NCBI RefSeq assembly: GCF_004114955.1
Contig: NZ_CP030053.1
Coordinates: forward strand, 4,960,001 to 5,024,000
Direction: 5' to 3'
Source: Bradyrhizobium guangzhouense
GTDB lineage: Bacteria > Pseudomonadota > Alphaproteobacteria > Rhizobiales > Xanthobacteraceae
Length of the DNA: 64,000 bases
A program made the position numbers and the translations under genes. Under the pieces are notes generated by a model, which was given only the letters and a program-made list of their open reading frames with translations, did not search any database and had not been told where the DNA came from. Shown here in pieces: positions 18,768 to 31,326 of this stretch; position 1 is the stretch's first letter; each line of letters opens with the position of its first letter.

Positions 18768-18792
18768 GGAACGCGCTCACCTGGCGCGTTCC
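18768..18792 (+). terminator. Hairpin after the low-complexity gene
   Basis: GGAACGCGC (18768-18776) pairs perfectly with GCGCGTTCC (18784-18792) around a 7-nt loop. The following sequence is C-rich rather than T-rich, so intrinsic termination is uncertain. Confidence 0.45.
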
Positions 18793-18857
18793 CGCCCCCT
18801 TGAAGGCATCCGCGCCAGCGGGCACATTGCCCGCCCAATCAAACGCGTGGGTGGAGC

Positions 18858-19637
18858 ATGAGCACGTTCGAACACATCATCGTCGAAAGCATCAAGGCAG
18901 TCGGCATCATCAAGCTGAACCGGCCGAAGATGCTCAACGCGCTCTCCTTCGGCGTCTTCCGCGAGATCGCCGCGGCCGTCGACGATCTCGAAGCCGATGA
19001 CGCCATCGGCTGCATCGTCCTGACCGGCAGCGAGAAGGCGTTTGCCGCCGGCGCCGACATCAAGGAGATGCAGCCGAAGGGCTTCATCGACATGTTCTCC
19101 GAAGATTTCGCCGCGATCGGCGGCGATCGCGTCGCTCGCTGCCGCAAGCCGACCATCGCCGCAGTCGCGGGTTATGCGCTTGGCGGCGGCTGCGAGCTCG
19201 CGATGATGTGCGATTTCATCATCGCCGCCGACACCGCCAAGTTCGGCCAGCCCGAGATCACGCTCGGCACCATCCCCGGCATCGGCGGCACGCAGCGTCT
19301 CACCCGTGCGATCGGCAAGGCCAAGGCCATGGATCTCTGCCTCACCGGCCGCATGATGGATGCGGCGGAGGCCGAGCGCAGCGGCCTCGTCAGCCGCGTT
19401 GTGCCCGCCGACAGACTGATGGACGAGACGATTGCAGCTGCGGAGAAGATCGCGTCGATGTCGCGGCCCGCCGTCGCGATGGCCAAGGAAGCGGTCAACC
19501 GCGCCTTCGAGACCACGCTCGCCGAGGGCATGAGCGTCGAGCGCAATCTGTTCCACTCGACCTTCGCGCTCGAGGACCGCTCCGAGGGCATGGCGGCGTT
19601 CATCGAGAAGCGCAAGCCAGTGAACAAGAACCGGTAG
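18858..19637 (+). CDS. Enoyl-CoA hydratase (crotonase)
   Basis: 259-residue crotonase-fold enzyme hydrating 2-enoyl-CoA in beta-oxidation. The oxyanion-hole segments [12 protein letters not shown] (about 55-66) and [18 protein letters not shown] (about 100-117) are intact. The two catalytic Glu of classic hydratases are recognisable in GGCELA and in [13 protein letters not shown]. Length is typical. It stands alone between a low-complexity membrane protein and a dispersed repeat, with an acetyl-CoA hydrolase/transferase gene convergent downstream. Confidence 0.93.
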   Translation: MSTFEHIIVESIKAVGIIKLNRPKMLNALSFGVFREIAAAVDDLEADDAIGCIVLTGSEKAFAAGADIKEMQPKGFIDMFSEDFAAIGGDRVARCRKPTIAAVAGYALGGGCELAMMCDFIIAADTAKFGQPEITLGTIPGIGGTQRLTRAIGKAKAMDLCLTGRMMDAAEAERSGLVSRVVPADRLMDETIAAAEKIASMSRPAVAMAKEAVNRAFETTLAEGMSVERNLFHSTFALEDRSEGMAAFIEKRKPVNKNR

Positions 19638-19649
19638 GATTCTTTCTCT

Positions 19650-19781
19650 GTCGTCCTGAACAAGCGAAGCGCAGATCCAGGCCCCATCACCACAGGGCGA
19701 CGTTTGGCGAGGACTCGGAGTTGCCAGCTCGCGCTACGATCTCTCCCTGGGTTAACGGGCCCTGGCCTTCGCCAGGACGAC
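19650..19781. repeat. Degenerate palindromic intergenic repeat, about 132 bp
   Basis: Outer arms GTCGTCCTG (19650-19658) and CAGGACGAC (19773-19781) are perfect inverted complements, and an inner CAGG/CCTGG pairing adds to the fold. It fills the gap between two convergent genes and looks like a Bradyrhizobium-type dispersed repeat. Confidence 0.6.
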
Positions 19782-19792
19782 TGCGGAGCTAG

Positions 19793-21652
19793 TTAGCGTC
19801 GGCTCTGCACCAAGGCCGCGCTGACGAGGGCGCGATAGAAGCGCTCCGGCCACGTCTTGGGGCGGTCGAGGCCGAGGCGAGCGAGACAGGCCTCATCGTC
19901 TCGGTCAGGCTTTCGCGTCGATCCCTGCCACAGCAGGCCTGCCAGCGCGCGCGATGAATGTTGCGCGCCCTGCAGGATCTCCAGCGCCGGGATCAGGCGC
20001 TGCTCGACCTCGGTGAAATCGCATCCGAACGGGAACGACGGCAACAGCCCCGCCTCGCGCGCGGGCTTCAGCGCTGCCGCGATCCTTTCAGGGTGGTTTT
20101 CGCGATGGGCGGAAGGGATCTCATGACCCCGCGGCAGCTTGCCGGCATCCTTGGCGACCCGCGCCAACTCATCCTGAAAGCGGGAGTCCGCGATCGTCAG
20201 CACGCCGGCAATCACGTCGGCATCCGACTTGCCGCGGAGATCAGCAACGCCGTATTCGGTGACGAAGACATCGCGCAGATGGCGCGGGATGGTTTCGTGG
20301 CCGTAGCGCCAGAGAATGTTGGATTTCACCGCGCGACCCGATTGCCGCGTCGCCTCGAGCGCAAGGACCGACCGCGCGCCGTGAAGCGCGAAGGCCTGGG
20401 CCACGAAATTGTACTGCCCGCCGACACCGCTCACGACCTGGCCATCGTCGAGACCGTCGGACACCGCCGCGCCCAGCAGCGTGGCCATCATCGTGACGTT
20501 GACGAAGCGCGCGTCGAGGCGGGCGCGGCGCTTCTGGTCTTCCTCGTTGTAGAGCTCGTTGGTGAACGACACCGGCATCATCCGGATGCGTGCGAGTTGG
20601 TCCGGCGGCATCTCGCGCAGTGCGCGATAGAACGATTTGGGACCGAGAAAGAAGGCGCCGTGCAGCACGACACCGTCAATGGCACGCTTGAGAATGCCGG
20701 CGTCGATCAGGCCGATGAACGCCTCGGTCACCATCTCGCTGACGCCGTAGAGGCCGGCCTGGAAGCGGCCGGCTTCCTGCGCAATGGCCGGCCGCCCTGG
20801 CGACAACCGCGTGACGACGTCGCGAAACGCTTCGCTATTGCGCTGACGCAGGATCAGGCCCTGCGCCAGCGCATCGCCGATCTGCCCGATGCCGATTTGC
20901 AGCGTACCGCCGTCGGCCACCGTCGATGCCGCATTCAGGCCGATGGCGTATCTGGTATCGGAGATCGGCTCGGACGGCGGCGCAAACAGGGGAAAGTCGG
21001 TCGCCGCGCTGTCCAGCACGGCGGAAAACTCCGCGGCCGGAAGATCGCCCTCGCCCGGCATGAATGGCAGCTCGGAATTGACTTGCGCGATCAACTTGAA
21101 CGACGCACGTCCGGCACGACGCGCGCGCAGCACATCCAGCGTCGTGTCCGTGTTGCAGGACAGGCTATAGCGCGGCACGCCGTCGACGAGGCGCTTGGCC
21201 ACCAGCTGCATCACCACGTTCATTCCCCGCGCCAGCAGATAGCTCGCCGCGTGGGTGTAGTTGGCCGAGATGTAGTTCTGCTGCGCCAACGGCACGTGCA
21301 GCCAGCGGCCGGCCAGAACGAAGAACTCGACGATCTTGATGTTGGGCGGCAGCCGGTTTTCACGCAGCGCTTGAGGATAGGCCAGATCGGGATACCCGCC
21401 GAACAGGCGATCGATCACCGGCGTGATGAACCGCCGCTCGATCAGCGCCTTCGGCCGCGGCTTTTCCAAGGTCAACGCCGACAGCAATGTCAGCTTGATG
21501 TCAGGATCGGCACAGGCCCGCGCATAGAGAGCATTGACGACATGATTGGCCTTGCCAAGACCAAGCGGCAGACCGACCACCAGATCGGTTCCGACGTCGC
21601 GAACGATCTCCTCCGCGAGCGCATCGGGATCGGAGAAGAATTTCGGCATCAT
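19793..21652 (-). CDS. Acetyl-CoA hydrolase/transferase family protein
   Basis: 619-residue member of the acetyl-CoA hydrolase/CoA-transferase (cat1/butyrate CoA-transferase-like) family. Its N-terminal half has LVVGLPLGLGKANHVVNALY. Its C-terminal half has the family's GIGQIGDALAQ and GVGGQYNFVAQAF glycine motifs. The exact CoA donor and acceptor cannot be read from sequence. It is somewhat longer than the usual 500-550 residues because of an extended C-terminus (from about 540). It is divergent from the TolC-like gene and convergent with the enoyl-CoA hydratase. Confidence 0.85.
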   Translation of the reverse strand: MMPKFFSDPDALAEEIVRDVGTDLVVGLPLGLGKANHVVNALYARACADPDIKLTLLSALTLEKPRPKALIERRFITPVIDRLFGGYPDLAYPQALRENRLPPNIKIVEFFVLAGRWLHVPLAQQNYISANYTHAASYLLARGMNVVMQLVAKRLVDGVPRYSLSCNTDTTLDVLRARRAGRASFKLIAQVNSELPFMPGEGDLPAAEFSAVLDSAATDFPLFAPPSEPISDTRYAIGLNAASTVADGGTLQIGIGQIGDALAQGLILRQRNSEAFRDVVTRLSPGRPAIAQEAGRFQAGLYGVSEMVTEAFIGLIDAGILKRAIDGVVLHGAFFLGPKSFYRALREMPPDQLARIRMMPVSFTNELYNEEDQKRRARLDARFVNVTMMATLLGAAVSDGLDDGQVVSGVGGQYNFVAQAFALHGARSVLALEATRQSGRAVKSNILWRYGHETIPRHLRDVFVTEYGVADLRGKSDADVIAGVLTIADSRFQDELARVAKDAGKLPRGHEIPSAHRENHPERIAAALKPAREAGLLPSFPFGCDFTEVEQRLIPALEILQGAQHSSRALAGLLWQGSTRKPDRDDEACLARLGLDRPKTWPERFYRALVSAALVQSRR

Positions 21653-21874
21653 CCGTGGCGTCCGGACCGCATTGCAGGGCGCCCGACGGAATCGGAAGGC
21701 GCCACCAAGTCCCTATAGCCCATTCGCGGCAGGATCGGTGTGTGACGCACCTGCAACAAGCACGGATTTCATGGGGGTTTCCTCCGCGGCAGTTTGCCTG
21801 CGGGACCGGCGCTGGGTAAACAGTTAAGAGAGCCGCCGTCGGCGGGGGCGGACAGCCGGGGTTTGCGGGATTAC

Positions 21875-23305
21875 ATGATTGGGCGTACCGCCAGAGCTGG
21901 TCGCGTGATGACGCGGCGTCGATCGGGCGTGGGTCCTGTCCTGGCGACATGGACCGCGCTGGGGCTGTGCTGCGCCCTGCCCGCCGCGGCCTCTGCAGAG
22001 GCCCTGCCGGAGGCGCTGGTCAAGGCCTACCAGACCAATCCGCAACTCAATGCCGAGCGCGCAAGGCAGCGCGCCACCGACGAGAACGTACCCCAGGCGC
22101 TTGCCGGCTACCGGCCACAGATCGTGGCGAGCCTCAGCGCCGGCTTGCAAGCAGTGCGCAATCTGCTTCCCGACAACACCATCCAGACCGCGACGCTGAA
22201 GCCCTGGACCATCGGAGTCACGGTGTCGCAGACCCTTTTCAACGGCTTCCGGACCGCCAACAGCGTGCGCGTGGCTGAACTCCAGGTACAGTCCGGCCGC
22301 GAAGCTCTGCGCAATGTCGGCCAGGGCGTGCTGCTTGACGCGGTCACCGCGTACACCAACGTGCTGGCGAACCAGTCGCTGGTCGAGGCGCAACGCTCCA
22401 ACGTCGCCTTCCTTCGCGAGACGCTCGCCATCACCCAGCGCCGCCTCAACGCCGGCGACGTCACCCCGACCGATACCGCCCAAGCCGAGGCGCGCCTCAA
22501 TCGCGGCCTTGCCGATCTCAACGCCGCCGAGGTCGCACTTGCGGTGAGCCAGGCGACTTACACCCAGGTGATCGGCAATGCGCCCGCCGCGCTTCGTCCC
22601 GCCGAGGTGGTTGATCGCTATCTGCCGAAGAGCCGCGAGGATTCGATCGCGATGGCGATCCGCGAACACCCGGCGGTGATGGCAGCGGGCTTCGACGTCG
22701 ACGTCGCCTCGACCAATATTCGCGTCGCCGAGGGCGCGCTGCTGCCGAGCGCCAGCCTGCAGGGCAACGTCAGCCGCAGCCGCGACAGTGACCAGACGCT
22801 CGGCACCTTCGGCACCGACCAGGCCTCGATCGTCGCCAACGTCACCGCGCCGATCTATGACGGCGGCCAGGCGGCGTCGCAGACCCGTCAGGCCAAGGAA
22901 GTCACGGCGCAGAGCCGGCTGGTGCTCGACCAGGTCCGCAACCAGGCGCGCACGGCGGCGGTTAGCGCCTGGGTCGCCAATGAGGGCGCCAAGATCGCGG
23001 TCTCGGCATCCGAGTCCGAGGTGAAGGCGGCGACCGTCGCACTCCAGGGCGTGCAGCGCGAGGCCGCTGGCGGACAGCGTACGACCGTCGATGTTCTGAA
23101 CTCGCAGGCCGACCTGATCCAGGCCCGGGCCCGCCTGATCGGCGCGTTGCGCGACCGCGTCATCGCCTCCTACACGCTGCTCAGCGCCGTCGGCCATCTC
23201 GACGTCAAGACGCTGAGTCTGAACACGCCGGACTATCTGCCCGAGGTGCATTACCAGCAGGTCCGCGACGCCTGGCACGGTCTGCGCACGCCGTCGGGGC
23301 AGTAA
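21875..23305 (+). CDS. TolC family outer membrane efflux protein
   Basis: 476-residue outer-membrane channel of type I secretion or RND efflux systems. The signal peptide (ending ALPAAASAEA) precedes two OEP repeats of long helices: EALVKAYQTNPQLNAERARQRATDE at the first and SIAMAIREHPAVMAAGFDVDVAS at the second. The family feature APIYDGGQAASQTRQAKE is present. Start choice is between ATG 21875 and ATG 21908 (MTRRRSG); the latter gives a cleaner signal peptide. No ABC or adaptor gene is adjacent, but a CzcA-type pump and adaptor without their own outer-membrane gene lie 1.5-6 kb downstream. Confidence 0.92.
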   Translation: MIGRTARAGRVMTRRRSGVGPVLATWTALGLCCALPAAASAEALPEALVKAYQTNPQLNAERARQRATDENVPQALAGYRPQIVASLSAGLQAVRNLLPDNTIQTATLKPWTIGVTVSQTLFNGFRTANSVRVAELQVQSGREALRNVGQGVLLDAVTAYTNVLANQSLVEAQRSNVAFLRETLAITQRRLNAGDVTPTDTAQAEARLNRGLADLNAAEVALAVSQATYTQVIGNAPAALRPAEVVDRYLPKSREDSIAMAIREHPAVMAAGFDVDVASTNIRVAEGALLPSASLQGNVSRSRDSDQTLGTFGTDQASIVANVTAPIYDGGQAASQTRQAKEVTAQSRLVLDQVRNQARTAAVSAWVANEGAKIAVSASESEVKAATVALQGVQREAAGGQRTTVDVLNSQADLIQARARLIGALRDRVIASYTLLSAVGHLDVKTLSLNTPDYLPEVHYQQVRDAWHGLRTPSGQ

Positions 23306-23329
23306 TCCCAATTCTTCGGGTCGATACCG

Positions 23330-23887
23330 ATGAAGAGCCGCCGCATCCATCTGATGGGAGCTTCGGGCTCCGGCGTGACGACGCTCGGCCGGGCGCTGGC
23401 GGGCCGGCTGGCGCTGCCGCATCACGACAGCGACGATTATTTCTGGCTGCCGACCGTTCCGCCCTACCAGACGACGCGCCCTGCCGCCGATCGGCTGCGC
23501 CTGATGCGCGAGATGTTTCTGGCGCGTCTCGATTGGGTGTTGAGCGGATCCGTCACCGGATGGGGCGATGAACTCGCCCCGTTGTTCGATCTCGTCGTTT
23601 ATGTGGCCACGCCGCGTGAGCTTCGCATGCAGCGACTGCGCGCCCGGGAAGCCGCGCATTTCGGCGCCGATGCCGTCGCGCAGGGCGGCTGGCGTCATGA
23701 GGAGACCGAGTCGTTCCTCGAATGGGCCTCGCACTATGAGGCCGGTGATCGCGAGGGCCGCAGTCTCGTAAAACATGAGGCGTGGCTCGCTCGCCTGCCC
23801 TGTCCGGTCGCCCGCATCGACGGTTCGCGGCCGGTTGCGGAGCTGGTCGAGCAGCTATGCAGCGACGTGGCGGGACTGCGCGGATGA
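23330..23887 (+). CDS. P-loop adenylate/shikimate kinase-like protein
   Basis: 185-residue P-loop NTPase with a Walker A GASGSGVTT (residues 10-18) and a DSDDYFW segment (residues 33-39) typical of small-molecule kinases related to adenylate kinase or topology-modulation (FlaR-like) proteins. Note Val where the Walker A Lys is usual (GSGVTT for GSGKST), a change also common in this subfamily. It starts 25 nt after the TolC gene and ends 41 nt before the amidohydrolase gene. Substrate is unknown. Confidence 0.8.
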   Translation: MKSRRIHLMGASGSGVTTLGRALAGRLALPHHDSDDYFWLPTVPPYQTTRPAADRLRLMREMFLARLDWVLSGSVTGWGDELAPLFDLVVYVATPRELRMQRLRAREAAHFGADAVAQGGWRHEETESFLEWASHYEAGDREGRSLVKHEAWLARLPCPVARIDGSRPVAELVEQLCSDVAGLRG

Positions 23888-23927
23888 TGTGATATCGTTC
23901 GGCGCCTATCGCGATGCCGGAGCAGCC

Positions 23928-24839
23928 ATGACCGACACGATCTACGCGCGCGCAGCGCAACCCGCGACGCCGATCAATTTCGACGTGCCGGCAGGCGCCT
24001 GCGACTGTCACACCCACATCCATGGCGATGTCGAACAGTTTCCGTTCTTCGCCGGGCGCGTCTATACGCCGGGACCTGCGAGTCCGGAAGAGATGGCGGC
24101 GCTGCACAAGGCGCTGCAGATCGAGCGCGTGGTGATCGTCACGCCCAGCGTCTACGGCGCTGATAATTCCTCCAGCCTGTTCGGCATGAAGGCACGCGGC
24201 GCCACCGCGCGCGGGGTGGCCGTGATCGACGACACCATCACTGAAGCCCAGCTCGATGCGATGCATGCGGACGGCTTTCGCGGCACCCGCATCAATCTGG
24301 CAACCGACGGCGTCAACGATCCCGACGTGGGCCGCTCCCGTTTCACTGCCGCTGTCGCGCGGATGACGGCACGCGGCTGGCACGTGCAGCTCTACACCAC
24401 GCTGGCGATGATCTCCGCCATCAAGGATCTCGTGCTGGCCTCGCCGGTCCCTGCCGTGTTCGATCATTTTGGCGGGCTCGAAGCCTCGCTCGGACTGGAG
24501 CAGCCCGGCTTTGCCGACCTCATTGCACTGGTCAAGTCAGGCAAGGCCTATGTGAAGATCTCGGGCGCCTATCGCTCATCGAATCTCGCGCCCGATTACC
24601 AGGACATGGTGCCCTATGCGCGTGCGCTGATCGCGGCGAACCCGGACCGGATCGTCTGGGGCACGGACTGGCCGCATCCGGATTCGGCACAACTTGCGGG
24701 CCGCAAGGCCACCGACCTCGCACCGTTCCACCAGATCGACGACGGCCGGCTGCTCAACCAGCTTCCGCTGTGGGCAGCGGATGCCGATGTGCGCAAGAAG
24801 ATCCTGGTCGACAATCCGGCGCGTCTGTACGGCTTTTGA
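23928..24839 (+). CDS. Amidohydrolase of the 2-pyrone-4,6-dicarboxylate lactonase type
   Basis: 303-residue TIM-barrel metal-dependent hydrolase. Metal-binding CDCHTHIHG (H28, H30), VFDHFGG and the C-terminal IVWGTDWPHP Asp fit the amidohydrolase_2 superfamily, which includes 2-pyrone-4,6-dicarboxylate hydrolase of aromatic catabolism. The precise substrate is not deducible. The ATG at 23928 fits the family start (MTDTIYARAAQPATPINFDVP); the frame is open further upstream through the previous gene without homology. It is convergent with the RND pump, 2 bp apart. Confidence 0.87.
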   Translation: MTDTIYARAAQPATPINFDVPAGACDCHTHIHGDVEQFPFFAGRVYTPGPASPEEMAALHKALQIERVVIVTPSVYGADNSSSLFGMKARGATARGVAVIDDTITEAQLDAMHADGFRGTRINLATDGVNDPDVGRSRFTAAVARMTARGWHVQLYTTLAMISAIKDLVLASPVPAVFDHFGGLEASLGLEQPGFADLIALVKSGKAYVKISGAYRSSNLAPDYQDMVPYARALIAANPDRIVWGTDWPHPDSAQLAGRKATDLAPFHQIDDGRLLNQLPLWAADADVRKKILVDNPARLYGF

Positions 24840-24841
24840 GA

Positions 24842-27958
<3,117 letters not shown>

Positions 27959-27992
27959 TCAGGTTTTTCGCGGTTTCGTGGGGGCTCGTCGA

Positions 27993-29237
27993 TCAGCTAC
28001 CGGACGCCGCGCGGTCGATGAACAGGCTGCCTTTGACGACGATCTGTTCGCCGGGCTTCAGGTTGCTGGTCACCTCGACGAGGTTGCCATTGATGAGGCC
28101 GATCTTGATCTGGCGGAGTTCGACCGACTTGTCTTCGCGCGCGACCCAGATGCGGACCTGGTCGCCTTCGTAGATCAGCGACTGCTTCGGCACTGCAGGT
28201 GCCGCGCGGTCGCCGGCCGAATAGATCGTGACGTTGGCGAACATTTCCGGCTTGAGCAGGCCGTCCTTGTTGTCGATGGTGGCGCGCACCAGCAGGCGGC
28301 GAGTGCTGGGATCGATCGCCGTGGCGACGTAATTGATCTTGGCGGTCAAGGGGCGGCCCGGCAATGCCATCACGTTGACGCTGATATCCTGTCCGACGCT
28401 GACCATGGCAGCATCGCTCTCGCGCACGAAGGCGGTGAGCCAGACCGTGGAGAGATCGCCGATCACGAAGACCGGGTCGCTGGCGCCGGCGCTCACATAT
28501 TGACCAGGCCCGACCTTGCGCTGCACGACCGTGCCCGACAGCGGCGCATAGATCGTGATTTCGGGGTTGATGGTGCCCTTGCTCTGGAACGTCTTGATCG
28601 TTTCGTCGGTAAAACCGAGGATGCGCAGCTTGTTGTTTGCGGCCTCCAGTGCCGTCACCGCAGAGCGCATGTCGTTCTGCGCCTGGACCTGGGTCGCTTC
28701 CGCCTGCTGATAATCCTTGAGCGGAATGGCGCGGCCTTCATAGAGGTCCTTGGCGCGCTTGTACTGGATGTCGGCAAGCTCGAGTGCGGACTTTGCCTTG
28801 TTCTGCGACGTCATCGCCGCGATGAAATCGTTCTGGGCCTGCACGGTATCGGCGGCCTCGATTGTGAACAGCGGTTGACCCTGCGTCACGCTCTCGCCCG
28901 GCTTGGCGAGCAGCTTGGTCACCCGGCCCGCATAGGGCGAGAAAACCGGCGTCGAGCGGTCTTCATCGACCGCGACCTTGCCCTCGGTGACGTATTCGGC
29001 ACGAAAGGTTTTGGCGTTGACGGGCTCGATCGTCAGCGTCGCCCATTCGGACGGTGTCGGCGTGAAATTCTGCGCGTTCTTGCGCGACTGGCTGGAGACT
29101 TCGGAGAGCTTCTTCTCTTTGGCACCGGCAAACATGAAGCCATAGGCGCCAGCCCCGGCAAGCGCCAGTAAGACTACGGATGCAATCACCCGTCGTCTTG
29201 TAAGCACCTGCAATCGCTTGGTCTTTTCAGCTACCAT
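27993..29237 (-). CDS. RND efflux periplasmic adaptor (membrane fusion protein)
   Basis: 414-residue adaptor of the CusB/CzcB (HlyD) type. It has an N-terminal membrane anchor (about 16-36), a barrel-sandwich half (FSPYAGRVTKLLAKPGESVTQGQPLFTIEA), a long helical hairpin (about 135-205) and the second lipoyl half (TIYAPLSGTVVQRKVGPGQYV). It links the RND pump encoded 34 nt downstream to an outer-membrane channel. No His-rich metal-binding N-terminus is visible, so the substrate could be a metal or an organic compound. Confidence 0.92.
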   Translation of the reverse strand: MVAEKTKRLQVLTRRRVIASVVLLALAGAGAYGFMFAGAKEKKLSEVSSQSRKNAQNFTPTPSEWATLTIEPVNAKTFRAEYVTEGKVAVDEDRSTPVFSPYAGRVTKLLAKPGESVTQGQPLFTIEAADTVQAQNDFIAAMTSQNKAKSALELADIQYKRAKDLYEGRAIPLKDYQQAEATQVQAQNDMRSAVTALEAANNKLRILGFTDETIKTFQSKGTINPEITIYAPLSGTVVQRKVGPGQYVSAGASDPVFVIGDLSTVWLTAFVRESDAAMVSVGQDISVNVMALPGRPLTAKINYVATAIDPSTRRLLVRATIDNKDGLLKPEMFANVTIYSAGDRAAPAVPKQSLIYEGDQVRIWVAREDKSVELRQIKIGLINGNLVEVTSNLKPGEQIVVKGSLFIDRAASGS

Positions 29238-29388
29238 GGGGCCCGGTCATGTCTGCGACGATCTCGGCAGACGACTGCCTCATCGGTCGCGCTAATAGTG
29301 CCGATTTGGGATTTCAAACAACCTAAAAAACGCTGGCCGTCCTTCGGTTTGCGTTAAAATTTTACAACACGTCAGCTTCACGTCAGCT

Positions 29389-30783
29389 TCAGTGCGGCCA
29401 TTGCGGCGAATGGCTGCCGAGCGGCATCGCCGGACGGCTCCATTGCGCCGGCGTCCTCGACAGCACGGCCGAATGGCGCACCGCCCGCAAAGTGCCGAAG
29501 CCAGATGACATCGTTTCCATGAACGCTGCATGTACGGACGCGCCCACAAGATCCGGAGTATCGAGACCGCCTTCGAGCCGGCCGAGATTCCAGAGCCAGC
29601 GACCGGTCTGCGCCAGCGACACGCGCACGTGCCAGCTGCCGCCTTCGCGGGCCTGGCGCGCCTTCGCCATCATCGCGCCGAACGCCATCAGATAGCCGGT
29701 GGCGTGGTCGAGCATCTGGGCCGGCAATTCCTTCGGACCATCGACGCCGGCCGCTTTGCCTTCCGCCTGGTTGAAGCCCGTCGTGGTCTGCACCAGCGAA
29801 TCGAACCCGCGTCGCTCGGCCCAAGGGCCGGCATGGCCGTAAGCCGACAATGTGACGTAGACGATGCCGGGATTGATGCTAGCCGCCTCTTGCGGCGAGA
29901 AGCCGAGGCTGGCGAGCGCGCGCGGGCGATAGCCTTGCGAGAAAATGTCGGCGTCTTTCAGCAATTCGCGCAGTTGCGCCCTGCCCGCCTCGCTCTTCAG
30001 TTCGATGAAGGTGGTGAGCTTGCCGCGGCCGGTGTCGATGGCGAGCCAGGGAATGGCCGGCAGCTCCGGCCCTGAGACCAAGAGCACATCCGCGCCGTGT
30101 GCCGCGAGCGTGCGGCCGGCGACGGGCCCTGCGATGACGCGGGAGAGATCGAGCACGCGCAGGCCTGCGAGCGGACGATCGCCGTCAGGCCAGGGCTTTA
30201 TCGCCGCATCACCGATCTTCTCGATCGAGACCAGCGGCAACTCAGCCAGCGCGCGGGCCTGCGGCAGCGCCGACCATTGATCGTAAGAGCGCATGAGCGC
30301 AACGACGCCGCCGGCGGCATAGGCCGCGGCCTCGAAATCCGCGCCCTTCCACTGCATCAGCGCGGCCTGCACCTTATCGCGCTCGGGTGCGCAGCCGAGC
30401 ACCTTGCAGACGGCGTCGCGGTGGTGCGGGAAATTCGTGTGGCAGCGGACGAAGCTGTTGTCGCCAGTCTTGTAAACGCCGGCGATGGCATCCCAGGCCG
30501 GCGGTGGCGGCTTGTCGTCGAGGCGCAGATAACGCTCGGAGCGGCATTCGACGACGGCGTGGCGCATGTCGACGCTGACCTCCTGCGCCTCGCCGCTGCG
30601 CAGCCGCCAGATCTCGGCAGCGGCAAGACCGGCGGCGGCGATCGTCGCTTGGCCGGCGGCAGCGACACGAAACGAGGACGGAATCTGCGGCTCCTCGCCG
30701 GTCAGATGCACGCGTTCGAGCGCAGCAGCATCGCCGCCGGCGGAGAGCCAGATGTCGCTGAGGATGTCGGCGGGGCTTTGCAT
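29389..30783 (-). CDS. CaiB/BaiF family (class III) CoA transferase
   Basis: 464-residue CoA transferase moving CoA between carboxylic acids. The family signature LRVLDLSRVIAGPVAGRTLAAHGADVL begins at about residue 200. The catalytic-Asp region is recognisable as QMLDHATGYLMAFGAM (about 345). The roughly 190 residues before the signature resemble a second, degenerate CaiB-like half. The start MQSPADILSD (ATG 30783) is preferred; a frame extension to 30840 overlaps the divergent membrane-protein gene. Substrate is unknown. Confidence 0.87.
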   Translation of the reverse strand: MQSPADILSDIWLSAGGDAAALERVHLTGEEPQIPSSFRVAAAGQATIAAAGLAAAEIWRLRSGEAQEVSVDMRHAVVECRSERYLRLDDKPPPPAWDAIAGVYKTGDNSFVRCHTNFPHHRDAVCKVLGCAPERDKVQAALMQWKGADFEAAAYAAGGVVALMRSYDQWSALPQARALAELPLVSIEKIGDAAIKPWPDGDRPLAGLRVLDLSRVIAGPVAGRTLAAHGADVLLVSGPELPAIPWLAIDTGRGKLTTFIELKSEAGRAQLRELLKDADIFSQGYRPRALASLGFSPQEAASINPGIVYVTLSAYGHAGPWAERRGFDSLVQTTTGFNQAEGKAAGVDGPKELPAQMLDHATGYLMAFGAMMAKARQAREGGSWHVRVSLAQTGRWLWNLGRLEGGLDTPDLVGASVHAAFMETMSSGFGTLRAVRHSAVLSRTPAQWSRPAMPLGSHSPQWPH

Positions 30784-30839
30784 GGCCTCTTTTCTCCCTT
30801 TAGCTTTGCGACCATCCCATGAGCACGGAAAGGATTGCA

Positions 30840-31127
30840 ATGGCCGCCATCGATCCCCTCACCGCAGGCGCCGTGTTGGTCGCGACAGCGGCCACCGACG
30901 CGGTCTATGTGATGTTTACGTCAGCCGTGGTCGCGCGCAAGCGCGTGCCGGCCGCAAGCTGGAGCGCGATCTGGTATCTGCTCTCCTCCTATGCCGTGAT
31001 CAGCTACACGGAAAACGCCGTCTATGTGGCCTTCGCCGCGATCGGCTCCTGGGTCGGCGCCTATGCCTCGCTGACCTTCCTGCATCGGCCGCCCGGCGGC
31101 CCACCGGTTGGGGCTGCGCCGGAGTAA
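30840..31127 (+). CDS. Small three-helix membrane protein
   Basis: 95-residue inner-membrane protein with three hydrophobic segments (about 8-28, 43-60 and 62-80) and a Pro/Gly-rich tail. I do not recognise a named family. An ATG at 30819 is also in frame, but AAGGA sits 7 nt before the ATG at 30840, which supports the shorter form. It is divergent from the CoA transferase gene, and a dispersed repeat follows. Confidence 0.7.
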   Translation: MAAIDPLTAGAVLVATAATDAVYVMFTSAVVARKRVPAASWSAIWYLLSSYAVISYTENAVYVAFAAIGSWVGAYASLTFLHRPPGGPPVGAAPE

Positions 31128-31155
31128 GGGGGCGCGCTCTTCCGGCTCGCACCGT

Positions 31156-31256
31156 GTCATCATCCGCGAAGGCGGGCGATCGAGTATTCCAGAAGCGGTC
31201 GTGATTGAACCGAGAAGCCGCAGCGTACTGGATACCCCGCCTGCGCGGGGTATGAC
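31156..31256 (+). repeat. 101-bp dispersed repeat, copy 1
   Basis: Begins GTCATC and ends ATGAC (5-bp inverted ends). It contains a 9-bp hairpin ATACCCCGC/GCGGGGTAT at 31232-31253. The second copy at 32112-32212 has the same length and orientation, with 83 of 101 positions identical by my count. Confidence 0.85.
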
Positions 31257-31326
31257 ACCGAGAACGAATTCGACATCCTCGCTCAAACAACTAAGGTCCT
31301 TACGACCAACAACAAGGAAAACCACA

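Noticed and set aside
19958..21718. Long plus-strand frame opposite the acetyl-CoA hydrolase gene
   Set aside because: Composition is typical of an antisense shadow, while the minus strand encodes a clear enzyme.
21824..23776. 650-codon minus-strand frame opposite the TolC gene
   Set aside because: Antisense shadow; the plus strand has a well-formed TolC protein with signal peptide.
29370..29395. CACGTCAGCTT occurring twice in tandem at the CoA transferase end
   Set aside because: Only two short units partly within coding sequence; no evidence of function.
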